A stretch of 64,000 bases of DNA from Mangifera indica. Its lineage: Eukaryota; Streptophyta; Magnoliopsida; Sapindales; Anacardiaceae. A program made the translations under genes and the position numbers. Under the pieces are notes generated by a model. It ran no database searches, was not told where the DNA came from, and saw nothing but the letters and a program-made list of their open reading frames with translations. The DNA lies in assembly GCF_011075055.1 (NCBI RefSeq), contig NW_025401110.1, positions 248,001 to 312,000 on the forward strand, read 5' to 3'. Shown here in pieces: positions 23,287-34,253 of the stretch (the stretch's first letter is position 1; the number at the start of each line of letters is the position of its first letter).

Positions 23287-24825
23287 CTGCACATGAACAT
23301 TAGCAGAATTAATTAAACATATAATGAGCCTAGAGAAACATCAACAAAATATCAGTATCATTTTCTGAAAACATAAGGTTTAATAATTTTTTTTTCTTAA
23401 TTTTTTCTAAAAACAAAACATTTACAGAATTTTTAGAATTTTGAATCTATGCTTAGATTGTTTAATCTAAATTTGGTCATATTAGATATGGGAAGAAGAA
23501 AACAGTTAAGCTTAGACACAAGCTTTTTGTTTGTTATCATCTTTTTATCTTTTATCCAAGGCGGGGAAAATGAAGATAGAATTGTTGATAAGATCTACAG
23601 CAGTGGATGAATTAGACCTTAGTCAGCATTACAAAAAAAAAAAAACCTGAAAAGGCTAGGTGATTCTTTATAACGCTGACTAAATATTATTATTGGGCTC
23701 TTATCTGAGTATTTGTGCTAAATTATTAGGTACCCGGAGCTTGTGCTATGGAATATCTTAGCATTCTGCGGCAGAACTACGCCAACAGTTACACTCCTCC
23801 CAACAGCAAATAACGCAACAGCCACAAGCAAGACAATAGTTTCTAGATTGTAAAATGATTCAATATGTAATGTGAATATTGTAATGAAACAGTGTTTGAA
23901 CAATAGAAATTATATTGATTTTTGGAAATGTTTACAGATGAACAATACTACTCCTCGGTTTACATATCCAACCACAAGTCAACATAACCAAATACAAAAG
24001 CTTGAACTAATGCCAGCATTTTAGAGCTGGCCCTTCCCAGTTTTTACATGCAAAAACATAATGCCCTTTTTCCCTCACTCAAGCCCCCTTATATTTCATC
24101 TTTCCCCTCATTAATGCTTCTCCAATCTGGTATTGCCAAGTCAGCTTCTAGCAACTCCTAGCATGCAGATTGCCTCCTCTCACGGCTACCTCGTACAGTA
24201 CCTTCTTTGGAGGATGGATAGTTTGTTGTTTCACCTTTTCCTTGCTGTATTCCATTTGTTTCCTTCATCTTGCTGCCAGATGTCTTTCTTATAAAGCCCC
24301 TTATATTCTTTCTTCTCACATACACGTTGACTAACATAAATTATGTAGGTAAATCTTACAAATCATGCAATCCTTAAAGTCAGTTTTGCCTCTCTACTAT
24401 AGTTTCTGAATAGTCCCAGCCAATTTCTAATCCAAACAGAATGGTTCAAGCTCACAGATCAACAATCAACAATCGCAAATGAAAAAGCTTAGAATTGCAA
24501 AGATTATTGACAGAAATACTGAAATGAATTACTGCTTATATTGATTGAATGAAACAAATACAGTATCAGCTGTAAGGCAAACAACTTGATTGCCGAACAG
24601 AATTGAAGAGAACAAGACAAAAGTGGAAAAAAAAAGAAGCTAAGTTCCTAGCAAATTTTAGAGTGTCAGTTCTCTCCTACAACCCACAAGGAATATAAAA
24701 ATTCTCTTCCCTTGCTAGCCTAGAGTTCCCTTTTAATTCCATTTCTCCTCTAACTGCCCAAGGTTGCATCTGCCACGTGTATTCCCTTTTCCAAGTGGTC
24801 CTTGCTTTTGTGTTGTGCCACCATT
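23287..24825. other. Intergenic or intronic DNA upstream of the ankyrin exons
   Basis: No exon of the ankyrin gene or any other gene can be recognised. A short Lys/Ser-rich minus-strand frame at about 24170-24270 is not assignable. Sequence is of mixed composition with few simple repeats. Confidence 0.45.
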
Positions 24826-25785
24826 CTATGATATACATATACAGTGGGCACGACTTAGTCCTAGAATTACCCCACCCCACAGGAGCCACCTTGTCCACAA
24901 AGTGAAGGTTGGAAAATTGTTCTTCGATGATTCAACACCTTTCCTCTTCCTTCGCATTTGTCCCTTCTTGCTCTTACCAAGGTCAGTCATCACCACAACA
25001 AAATTTATAAGCTTCGGTTCGCACCCTCCATATGCCATATCAAACATTATCTATTTTTAGCTTATTTAAATTCACCTATAGAAGACAAACCTTCCATTAA
25101 CAATGCATGCGTAACCACATTAGAGTATTTCCCCTTTTAAACCATGTCCTCAAACAAACCCTTGGCTTCCTCCGCATCATCCTTGCTACACAAAAAGGCA
25201 ATAAGACTATAAGTCACAACACTTGGTTTAACTTTTCTTTCAAGCATTTCATCAAACACTTCGCTAGCTTCTTCCCAGTTGCCCTTCTGTAACCATCCTT
25301 TGAACATTATATAGAAAGAAATCGAATTTGGGTGAAGATCCATTTTATAAAAACTGCGAAACATGTCCCTAGCATCATGAAGCCTATCATTGTCATTAAG
25401 TACGGAAAATTATATTTAGACTACAATGTACGAACACAATCATAAGAAGTTATTTTGTGAAGAAATTCAATCGCCTCATCAACCAAGTGGGTCGTCCCAA
25501 AATGTTGAATCAAAGCAATGAAAAGGTCTAAAATCTCAATGGCCTTAAAATCATAAGCACACACTGGTTAGTAAATATGAGAAGCATATGAAGGGTAATC
25601 ATGTTTAGAGCCCACGTTGTCATACTCATGGAAGAGGGAAAGACCCTCTCAAGATCGAGTGTCTATTTCGAATTGGTTATCAATGGTTTAGGTTTTGTGG
25701 CCTTGGGTTCGTTTTGTGAGGCTATTGAATTCTTTGTTTTGATTTCGGGTTTGTTGCAAACGAGGCTGTGGGTTTTTGAGAACAT
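24826..25785 (-). pseudogene. Pentatricopeptide repeat (PPR) protein pseudogene
   Basis: On the minus strand, starting at an ATG at 25783-25785, pieces of a P-type PPR protein can be followed through several frames. A short presequence-like N-terminus (MFSKTHSLVCNKPEIKTKNS) leads to HEYDNVGSKHDYPSYASHIY, DLFIALIQHFGTTHLVDEAI, HKITSYDCVRTL, then 25137-25364 with PNSISFYIMFKGWLQKGNWE, VFDEMLERKVKPSVVTYSL and AKGLFEDMV, then NVVTHALLMEGLSSIGEF and MFDMAYGGCEPKLINFVVVM. Lesions include stops at 25663-25665 and at the end of EDMV, two stops further on, and at least three frameshifts. PPR proteins bind organellar RNA; the N-terminus suggests a mitochondrial parent. The parent gene is not in this window. 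Confidence 0.85.
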
Positions 25786-25950
25786 TGTTTTGATGACCCT
25801 AGCTAGTAGCAGAACTTGCCAAGAATAGATGATGTGCGATGGTCAAAATTTGTAAAAAAAACTTTTTTAGTTGAACTTTCATGAGTAACAATTCCCAAAT
25901 CTCTCAACGAAATAACAAGTGTAAAGAGAGGTCTGTAGTCATTATCTCAC

Positions 25951-26368
25951 TGTTAGGATCTCAAGTACAATGTATAAGACTTGAATCTCACATCGAAAAG
26001 TATAAATTTCTAGTGTGAGATTTATATAATCTTAGACTTTCCAATCTCAATAGCTAGTTATTGAGGTGTGATTCTCTTAAGGTTCAAATCATTTGATATT
26101 AGAGTCATCACTATATCTCTCAGTTACAATTGTGCAACACAGGTGGTGACACCAACATTTTAGTGTTCGTCCGGAGCTAACACATAGTCAACCCGTATGG
26201 ACAACGAGATTGCGAAGTGTGGTGGTATGTTAAAATCCTAAGTGCAAGGTATGAGACTTAAATCTTACATTAGAAAGTTTGGACTTCCAATGTGGAGTTT
26301 AAATGACTTTAAACTCTCCAATCTCAATAGCTAACTTTTGAAGTATAGTTCTCCTAAAGTTCATATCA
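25951..26368 (+). mobile_element. TRIM (terminal-repeat retrotransposon in miniature), 418 bp
   Basis: Two direct repeats of exactly 141 bp, 25951-26091 and 26228-26368, both begin TGTTA and end ATCA, giving TG..CA ends. They share the landmarks CTCTCCAATCTCAATAGCTA (second copy; one base differs in the first) and an AAGTTCATATCA-like end. The first base after repeat 1 leads into TTGATATTAGAGTC, a decayed tRNA-Met primer site (standard TGGTATCAGAGCC), and the last bases before repeat 2 are GAAGTGTGGTGG, a purine-rich tract. The internal part is only 136 bp and codes for nothing. The repeats differ at about a quarter of positions, so this is old. The flanking 5-mers CTCAC and TCTAC do not match cleanly. 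Confidence 0.8.
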
Positions 26369-29300
26369 TCTACATATGTGGACCGCAATTCTCAAACATT
26401 CTAGACTCCCTACTGTCAAAGATGATATCAAACAGAACTTTTATATTAAAATCCAATCAAGCTCCAAAGACCATCAACTCAACTATGGTTGCTATATGGA
26501 CTACAATAAGCAATTGATTAACCTTTTTTACATCACTTCCAACACCACAATTCCCTTAGATAATATAAAGCTTCTCAATTAACACTAAGAAAATTGATCA
26601 TGTGCTCATAAGAGCTTCATTTGTGCCAGCAACCATTATTGAAAATTCTCACATAAATGCCCTCTTAACAACATCAGGTATATGACCACCTACCAATTTC
26701 AAATTCTTGCCTTCAATTATTGGAATTTAAGTAAAGTAACGGGTGGAGTTGTTGTTATTAGGTCTTGAAAAGTGAGCCTAATTAAAATGAGGCTTATCCC
26801 TCATTTAAATCATTGGACTTAGTTAAACTATTGAACCAATTTGGAGATGCTTGCCCCTCAAACGTTCCAAGCCCATTACAATTACTTATACCACCATAGT
26901 TAAATTGAGCCGAGCCTAGTCCAACGCTTCTTCCCTTGTTAAAGGCTCATGGGCTATCACTTCCAATTCCACTTTCAACAATAAAGAACCAAAATAGAAA
27001 TAGTTCTCACAAGAACTCTCTAATTTCCCAATCTTTCAATTTCTATCGAATTCATTCAACTAGTAAGGCGTTTGTGTTGCTCATCACAAAGAGCTCGCGT
27101 GTAAAATTCCAAACCTAAAGAAGCCACACTCAACGTGTAGAAAACATAGCTAGGAACTTCAATATCATTCATAACTTCAATTATAGATGTGCAAAACAAG
27201 TCAAAGACAAACTTGACAAGTCAACATGAGTCATCGGGGGTTGAATCAATGTGAACAAGCTTTGCAATGAATTCTATGGCATTTGGTGCTTGGCTTTCAA
27301 TGAATGTATTGAAAAAGTTTATTCCAAAAGATGATTTTTGTAGGGAAGGATCAATGTTAGAAAGGTGAAGGTAAGGCTGACTTTGGTGTCAATTGGTTGT
27401 TGCATGATAAGGACAGTGGTGAGCTTGTGGGAGTTTGAGGATTATGGGTTGTTTCTCTTGCATTTTGGAAGAGTTAGAAGGAAATGAGTCAAGTCAAGGA
27501 TGGATTGAATGAGTTTAATTGGAACAGGGTTAGGTTAATTTGATTTGGGGTGATTAATTGATACTTGGGTTAGGTCAAATATGAGTGAGGTGGGTTTAGA
27601 TTGTTAAGTGTTAGGATATACTAGTTTGGCTTTGGATCAAGTCTATTAGTTGGGCTTGGATTGCTCATAAGAGGGCTAGAGTGTTTACTCGTGGGTGTAA
27701 TTGGGTTGGTGTGATAATGGGTTGTGTTGGGTGTATCTAGTTGGAGTGATTGAGGGTGTGATTGGGTTTATGTTTGAAACTTGGGTATGTAATTAAGTTT
27801 GGCCTTAGGTTGTAATTAACTGGTACAAGGGTTGGGTTTTGAGTAGACATAGGACTATGTTGTTGGTTGAACAAATGAGATTTCAAACTGGTCGATTCTT
27901 TTTAATTTCTCATCCCTTTTAAAATTTTTTCTCTTTAATCACTTCCATTTTCTTCTCTATTAGCCGAGAAGCAAGATAAATAGATAAACAATCAAATTTC
28001 AATAATTGGATTTTATTGAATTTTGTCGATCAATTTATTGTTAGAATTCATTGTTGACTCAATTTCTTTCTTCTCTTGTCACTCGTTGTACACGATTAGG
28101 ATGATGCTGTCATTTGATCTATCTTCATCCACCAAAAGGACAACCTGACTTATACTTATGTTATGAACCTGCGGTTGGACTCCAGAGCTCCCTAGTTCAC
28201 CTGCGAATCTGCTGGTTAATGGAAGTTGGAATAAGACCTGGAAGGCTTAGAAACAACTACCGTTTATATTTGTTGTAAACTGAATGTAATATCAATGTAA
28301 CAGTAATACTGATTGAATCAACGCCAATGTAATATTGAGTTGAATGTATTGCAGTATTTGCAAAATACAAGTTGCAAAGTTTGTTTACAATAGTTCCAAC
28401 TCAAAAGGATAACACAAAACAAATGAAAATGAAGCACTACCCAAAAGGATAATACAGAAAATGGAAATGAACACCAAAAACACTTTCACTAGCTTTCGAG
28501 AGGCTGGGTCTCTCCTTTTCCTCTTTCTTCTATTTCCCTATCTGTTTCTCCATTCTTCCTTTCTCCCTTTTGTGCATCTCCTCATTGTCCTTTTCTTTCT
28601 CTATAGCTGCCAACTCAGCATATAGGACTTCAGTGGTCCAGGTTTCTGATGGCTTGAACTTTGACTCTTCCAGGTTGTCTGCTGCTTGTCCCCTTAACAG
28701 CTTTTTGCTCTTAGTCAACTCTTCTGCTTGGCTATTTTCTTCACCCGACAGCTTAGCTTTCTTTTCTTTCTTTCTTTCTCACATAGACTCTTTCCCTAAC
28801 AACTTATAGTCATGATTTGGTTCCTCTTTGCTTTCACAATGAAAACAGATTTCATTTTCCCCTATTGCTCATGCTTCCAATTCTGTCAATCGTCAGATCA
28901 TCCTTCATCTTCCACTCTCATCTTGGATGATATCAATCCTTCTTGTCCTTAGAATTGCAAGGCTCTAAAACCAATCTAATAAAACAATGTTTTCAAAGCC
29001 GAACCAGACGTCGACTCAATGAAGGGGCGGCTCATTTCAAGTGGAGGTCAAACCAGTTGACCAATGATCAAATTGGTGAATTGTTTTAATAAATAAAAAG
29101 AACCATATGCAAATTTATTTTAACAGATAAATAAACTTGACATAATGATACAAACACACTATATTAATAGATGGAGTGTTGGATTTAAACCCCAGCAATT
29201 ACAATTTTTTTTAATTGTTCTTATACAATACAAAAAATAGGTTAAACCAAAAATAAAAAAACCAATAAACCAAACTTCCATGTAGCCTATTGGTTCTTCC

Positions 29301-29900
29301 CACCTTATGTAAAGGTTGAGACTCAAGTTCGAGAAATTGTTCGATTTATTGAATTATTCTTTATGAGAAAGTATATAAATTGTCATATTGTCCAAAACAA
29401 ATTATTAAGAGTGATGTCATAGAAATAAGTAACATTCTAATTCGAATTTGTTCAGAAGTTAAGGTGTTACAAAATTTATAAATGAAGCAAGGGGAAGAGT
29501 TAAAATGCACCTCATAATAATGGGAAGGAGTTAGATTCTCAAGAGTGATTAAAGACTTAAACAAGAGCAAAGGTTTGAAATATAATTTATTTCAAAATAG
29601 CTGCAAAGTGCTAAGATTTATGGAGGTCAGCTACAAAAATTTTGATTACAGAAATCCTTGTTGGTATTAGATGTAATAAGCAACAGTATGAATGGTATAA
29701 GCAGAGTGTTTAAGGAAGAGGGTATAAATTTAAAATCTATTGACAATATATCAAAATCAAAAATTTAATTTATTTGGTATAGTAGTTGTTAAACTAATAA
29801 TTAGATTTAAGATTTTATCTGTTTGATATAATCGATTAATCTCGTAAAACAATGTCTTACATAAGGATTCTTGTTTAAAAAAAAATTGATACATATCACC
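26369..29900. other. Intergenic DNA without recognised genes
   Basis: Plus-strand GT-rich simple sequence (TTGGGTTGG-like words) dominates 27.3-27.9 kb. A Lys/Glu-rich 62-codon minus-strand frame at 28530-28718 has no domain. At about 28950-28990 the minus strand has ATTGGTTTTAGAGCC, which faintly recalls a tRNA-Met primer site, but no LTR could be matched to it. Confidence 0.45.
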
Positions 29901-30047
29901 CAATGTCAACTAATTATCAGAAGTCCCATCCAATTGGAACTTCAAAGACGAATCACTTTTAAATTAGATTAATTAATTTTAGATGATTTTACCTAATATT
30001 TGATTTCCGATTCTCCTGAATTAAAAATATATAAGTTAAGGTTAGGA

Positions 30048-30984
30048 GTGTGCATAATTTGATTCAAATTATAAAATCAAATTAAATAATTTAAAAATTA
30101 TAGTTTAATTTGATTTAGTTTGTAAAACGGTTTGGTTTAGGTTGAAAATTTTTTAAACTATTTTTTTAATTTGGGTTATAATTTGAACGATTTTCAAACC
30201 AAATCAAATTGTAAACCATATTTTTTTAACATATATATATATAAAACTATGTTGAACAAAAATTTTCAATAAACAATTAAGTGTATAACTTTTTTTTAAT
30301 ATTTATTTTGCCATTTTTTAAAAATATATTATATATATTTCATATTTATTTTATATGTTTATATTATTTTTTAGAAAACTGTAATTCAATTAATTTTATT
30401 AAATTATATATATAAATAAATGATTTTAAATAATTCAAATCATGATAGTCAAATTATATATTGTATCGTGTATCAAAACCTAATTTTTCATACATGTATT
30501 GTGTATTGTATTGTATGATATGCATTTTAAAAAATGAAATAATAAAATATTAATAAAATAATAGAAAATTTAATTGACGTCATTATTTTAAAAAATATCA
30601 TAAATATTTTTAACATTTGAAAATTTTTTATAAACACTTATACTGTACCATCATTTTCTTTAAAAAATTGTATCGATCTGTATTAATAATTGTATCGTAT
30701 CATATGATATATTTATTATATCGTATTAATTCGATATATCTTATGATATATATAATTTTTCAACTATATCATATTATCTTATAAGATATCTATCCTGTAT
30801 TAGAGGGTATTGATAACTATGATTCAAATCGTAATTAAATCGAATCAAATTGTATTTTTTTAATTTAGTTTAATTTAAAATTTAAAATGATTTGATTTGA
30901 TTTAAAAAAATTCTAAACTATTGTTTTAATTTGATTTTAAAAAAATTTCAAATTGTATCAAATTGAAGCAGGAATACCTGTAAT
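30048..30984. repeat. AT-rich repeat interrupted by a MITE and bordered by a hAT-like insertion
   Basis: From GTGTGCATAATTTG at 30048 the sequence is made of alternating AAATCAAATT and AATTTGATTT words, which resume at about 30831 after a nested MITE. This two-part structure is typical of plant MITEs whose arms repeat such words in opposite orientation. A clean right tip is not visible because another element starts at 30985. Superfamily undetermined. Confidence 0.45.
30442..30821. mobile_element. MITE (380 bp) with 9-bp target duplication, family member 2
   Basis: ATTCAAATC flanks the block on both sides (30433-30441 and 30822-30830). It aligns with 9487-9838 along its length and has roughly inverted tips (ATGATAGTCAAA against CATAGTTATCAA). 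It sits inside the older AT-rich repeat described at 30048-30984, so it inserted later. Confidence 0.75.
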
Positions 30985-32000
30985 TAGAGATGACAATTTG
31001 GACCCGATTTTAGGGGCTCCGACCCTCCCCAACCCTAACGGGGAGGGGATTCCCCGATAAAAACGGGGAAAGGGGCGGGAATGGGGATGAAAAAAATCTC
31101 CGTAGTTAGGGACGGGGATACATATTTCCCCGCCCCGCCCCTCCCCTCCCCGGCCCGGCCCGGCCCGGCCCATCCCCTCCCCACCCCACCCCTTCCCACC
31201 CCTTCCCACCCCTTAAATCTAATATATTAATATAATAATTTCTAAACTATTAAGTTCTAGAAATTTTTACATTATGATTTATTAAAACTATAACTTGAAT
31301 TTTACTAATTTTTGAATTATCAATTATCAGCTTTTACTAATTTCTGAACTATTAATCTAATATATTAAAAAGACCCCAGAATCTCATTATCATAAAATGC
31401 AAATGCACCAAATTAATTTTATTTCAACTTCAAAACTTAGTTAGTCAATCCACCAGGTTTTACACAAAAAAAAAAAACAAATTATAAACTTGATAAAATC
31501 AATTGAAGTGAATGAAAAGTGTTAAATTTAATGTTATTATAAAATTACCCTAAATCACATACATGAAGAGCTACTAATGAAGAGATTGATTATTGCATAT
31601 TGTTAGATTTTATAAAAACTTTGTATTTGAACTAAAATAATAATGAATATTTTGTAGCTCTTGTAGCAAGTGATATTTTGAGAGAATATGATTTATTTTA
31701 TTTATTGAAATACATAAAAGAATTAAAATTTATATTTACGGGTATTGGGAGGGGATTTTTCCCCGCGGGGACGGGGCGGGGATGGGGAGGGGATTTTTCT
31801 CCACGGGGATGGGGAGGGGATTTTTCCCCGTGGGGACGGGGCGGGGATGGGGAAGAGATTTTTCCCCGCGGGGACGGGGAGGGGATGGGGAGGGGATGGG
31901 GAGGGGACGGGGATTATTTTTTATCCCCGTAACGGGGAAGGGGCGGGGACGGGGACGGGGATTGATATCCCCTCCCTGCCCCTCCCCATTGCCATCCCTA
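30985..32000. mobile_element. hAT-like non-autonomous element with G-rich ends, copy A (1016 bp)
   Basis: Starts TAGAGATGACAATTTGG and ends CCCCATTGCCATCCCTA, giving inverted tips TAGRGATGRCAAT. The 8-bp sequence CCTGTAAT lies directly on both sides (30977-30984 and 32001-32008). Eight-base duplications and TAG-type tips fit the hAT superfamily. The outer 200-250 bp of each end is a GC-rich block of GGGGACGGGG-type words (31000-31215 and 31740-31990); the ~520-bp centre is AT-rich. There is no transposase. Open frames in the G-rich ends (for example 31678-32045 on both strands) are low-complexity Gly/Arg/Pro translations, not genes. Confidence 0.88.
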
Positions 32001-32224
32001 CCTGTAATTGGGGCAGATAAGATAAGAGTTTTAGAACCCATTTAAATCATCACATGAATTTTAAAATTTTACAGATCGCTTTGTAATTTGTTATACGATT
32101 AATTCATCCCTATGATTTTAAAACATTTCAAGTGACACGTATAACTATTCAAAAGACTAATTTGTGAGGTGGCTATTCAAAATTCAACCCAAACAAAACT
32201 ATAAGTTGATAAGATAATACATAA

Positions 32225-32680
32225 TAATAAGGTTAAATTTGAAACGAGTTTATTTGGGTTTGAAATGAGCTTTGCTCGAACGAGCCCAAAGCTTTCCTTA
32301 AATGAACCCAAATACGAACGTAAGTCTGAATTTTAAACGAAAAACGAATACGAGCTTGAACCCAAACATGGGTTGAGTGAGCTGAGCTTGGCTTACAAGC
32401 TGCTCACTCAAATGAAAAAAATTTTAACTTGGAATAAATAACACCGTTTATTTTTTAAAATACGAGTCTAAAGTCAAGCTTTCGAGCTTGAAATGCAAGC
32501 CCAAGCCAGAATACACGAGCTTAAACACTAAAATTATAAAACGAACTGAACACAAACATATGTTTAACAAGTTCAGCAAGCTCGAACTTGAGCCCGACCT
32601 TGAGCTTGGGCTCATAAAAAACGAGTTGAAAATGAGTCGGGCCCTATTTGAACTCGGTTCGGCTCGTATCTAATCTTACA
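32225..32680. repeat. Dispersed repeat rich in GAGCTTG/CAAGCTC words
   Basis: Words such as GAGCTTGAACCC, CGAGCCCAAAGC, AAGCTCGAACTTGAGCCC recur in both orientations, making the stretch foldback-like. A similar but more decayed stretch lies at about 50880-51055 (GAGTTTGAGTTTGAGTTTCG). This composition is typical of common plant MITEs. Exact borders are not clear. Confidence 0.5.
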
Positions 32681-33083
32681 TAATAACTACTATATTTTAT
32701 CATAACATATGTTTAAGTTTCTAAAATTTATGCTCAATTTTGCTAGTCTAATCTAGTCTGAGGTAGAATTATTTTACTCAAAGGCTTTTAGGCTTTGATA
32801 TGATCAAAACCGAAGCTAAACACTTTTTGTTTAAAATTTATATAAAGGTGGTTTGAATTCGATTCCATTCTTAAGTTTAAAATTTAAAATTCAACTAAAA
32901 TTTATAATTCGGATTTATAACTCAAGTTCACAGCTTATAGACCAATCAACGTGGTTTTATCTAATATGTTTGGATTCTTTTATATTAATGGGTTAATTTT
33001 GGGTGAGAAAACTTGATTTATACCGTCAAGAGGTAAAAAGGTATGTTGGCAAACCTTGGTGGTACACTTAATAACTCGAAAAA

Positions 33084-34027
33084 GGGTAATTAATTAAAAT
33101 AAGCAAAATTTTAAGCGTTTATACGTTTTTAGGCCACCCTAGACAAGTTTTACCAAAATAAGCAAACCATATTTTTTTTACTCTTTTTACCCTTATGTTG
33201 AAAAACCAAGTACAAATATTTTTTCTGAGAATGTGCGTCGGTTTATGACGGTTACGATGGTGGCTAGGGATTTTACACTGAAACTCTAAATATGTCGAAT
33301 TATGTATATGGATGTTTTTGAATGTTTCGAACGCTTAAAATGATGTAGTTTCAATGTTAATGGATGTCTAGAAGTGTAGCCCTTGAGAGACAAAAGCGCA
33401 CAAATTTACAGTATCACGCAAACTGCGCAAATTTACAGTGCTGCGCGCAAATCGCGCAAACTGCGCAAATCGCGCAAACACTGTTTACATCGCGTAAACC
33501 TGTTCACATCGAGCAACACATTGTTTACATCGCGCAAAAGTAGATATCGTAGTATGTGAACAGTATTTTTTGGGCGATTTTGCAAGCAGTTTGCGCGATG
33601 TGAAGAGTATTTGCGTGGTTTGCGCAGTTTGCGTGATACTGTTCACAGTTTGCGTGATACTGTTCACTTTTTGCGTGACACTGTTCACAGTTTGTGCGAC
33701 ACTGTTCACTTTTTGCGCTTTTGTCTCTCAACAGCTACACTTTTAGGCATCCATTAACATTGAAACTACATCATTTTAATCGTTCAAAACATTCAAAAAC
33801 ATCCATATACATTCGACATATTTAGGGTTTCACTGTAAAATCCCTAGCTATCATCGTAACCGCCATAAACCGACGCACATTATCAGAAAAGATATTTTTA
33901 CTTGGTTTATCAACATAAGGGTAAAAAGGGTAAAAAAAATACGGTTTGTTTATTTTGGTAAAACTTGTCTAGGGTGACCTAAAAACGTATAAACACTTAA
34001 AATTTTGCTTATTTTAATTAATTACCC
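33084..34027. mobile_element. Mutator-like non-autonomous element with ~315-bp terminal inverted repeats
   Basis: The left arm 33084-33398 and right arm 33714-34027 are inverted copies with roughly 90% identity, both tipped GGGTAATTAATTAAAATAAG. CTCGAAAAA flanks the element on both sides (33075-33083 and 34028-34036). Nine-base duplications with long terminal inverted repeats are the signature of Mutator-like elements. The 315-bp centre is itself built of short CpG-rich words (GCGCAAA, CTGTTCAC, GCGTGATACTG), in largely opposite orientation in its two halves. No transposase; frames across the centre are low-complexity. Confidence 0.9.
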
Positions 34028-34253
34028 CTCGAAAAATAACAAGAGGTGAAGCATTTATGTCCGCCGCAATGTTTACCCCAATGCTTGGGTAAGTTGATCC
34101 CAAAACCCTCTCTGCAGCATCAGAATAATCCTTCAAGCATCTATCTTTTTCGTATTTTTGAACTATTTAATATATATTTATTTTAGATTTAGATTAGTTG
34201 GTAGAGCAAATGCCAGGTCTCTTCATTTCGTTTTTTACTTAATCATCATCATT

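Noticed and set aside
25601..25828. 75-codon plus-strand frame
   Set aside because: Antisense shadow of the N-terminal part of the PPR pseudogene, which has recognisable PPR sequence on the minus strand.
28530..28718. Lys/Glu-rich minus-strand frame, coiled-coil-like
   Set aside because: Short, no ATG (starts TTG), no domain, and no splice-linked continuation found; composition alone is not enough.
31678..32045. Overlapping open frames on both strands of the G-rich hAT-like end (and similarly 39139-39469)
   Set aside because: They translate to Gly/Arg/Pro low-complexity sequence only because GC-rich repeats lack stop codons; the segments lie inside a non-autonomous element with clear borders.
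33485..33731. Two minus-strand frames with repeated NSVTQ- and EQYHANC-like motifs
   Set aside because: Products of the short CpG-rich repeats in the centre of the Mutator-like element; both frames cover the same repeat and there is no start context.
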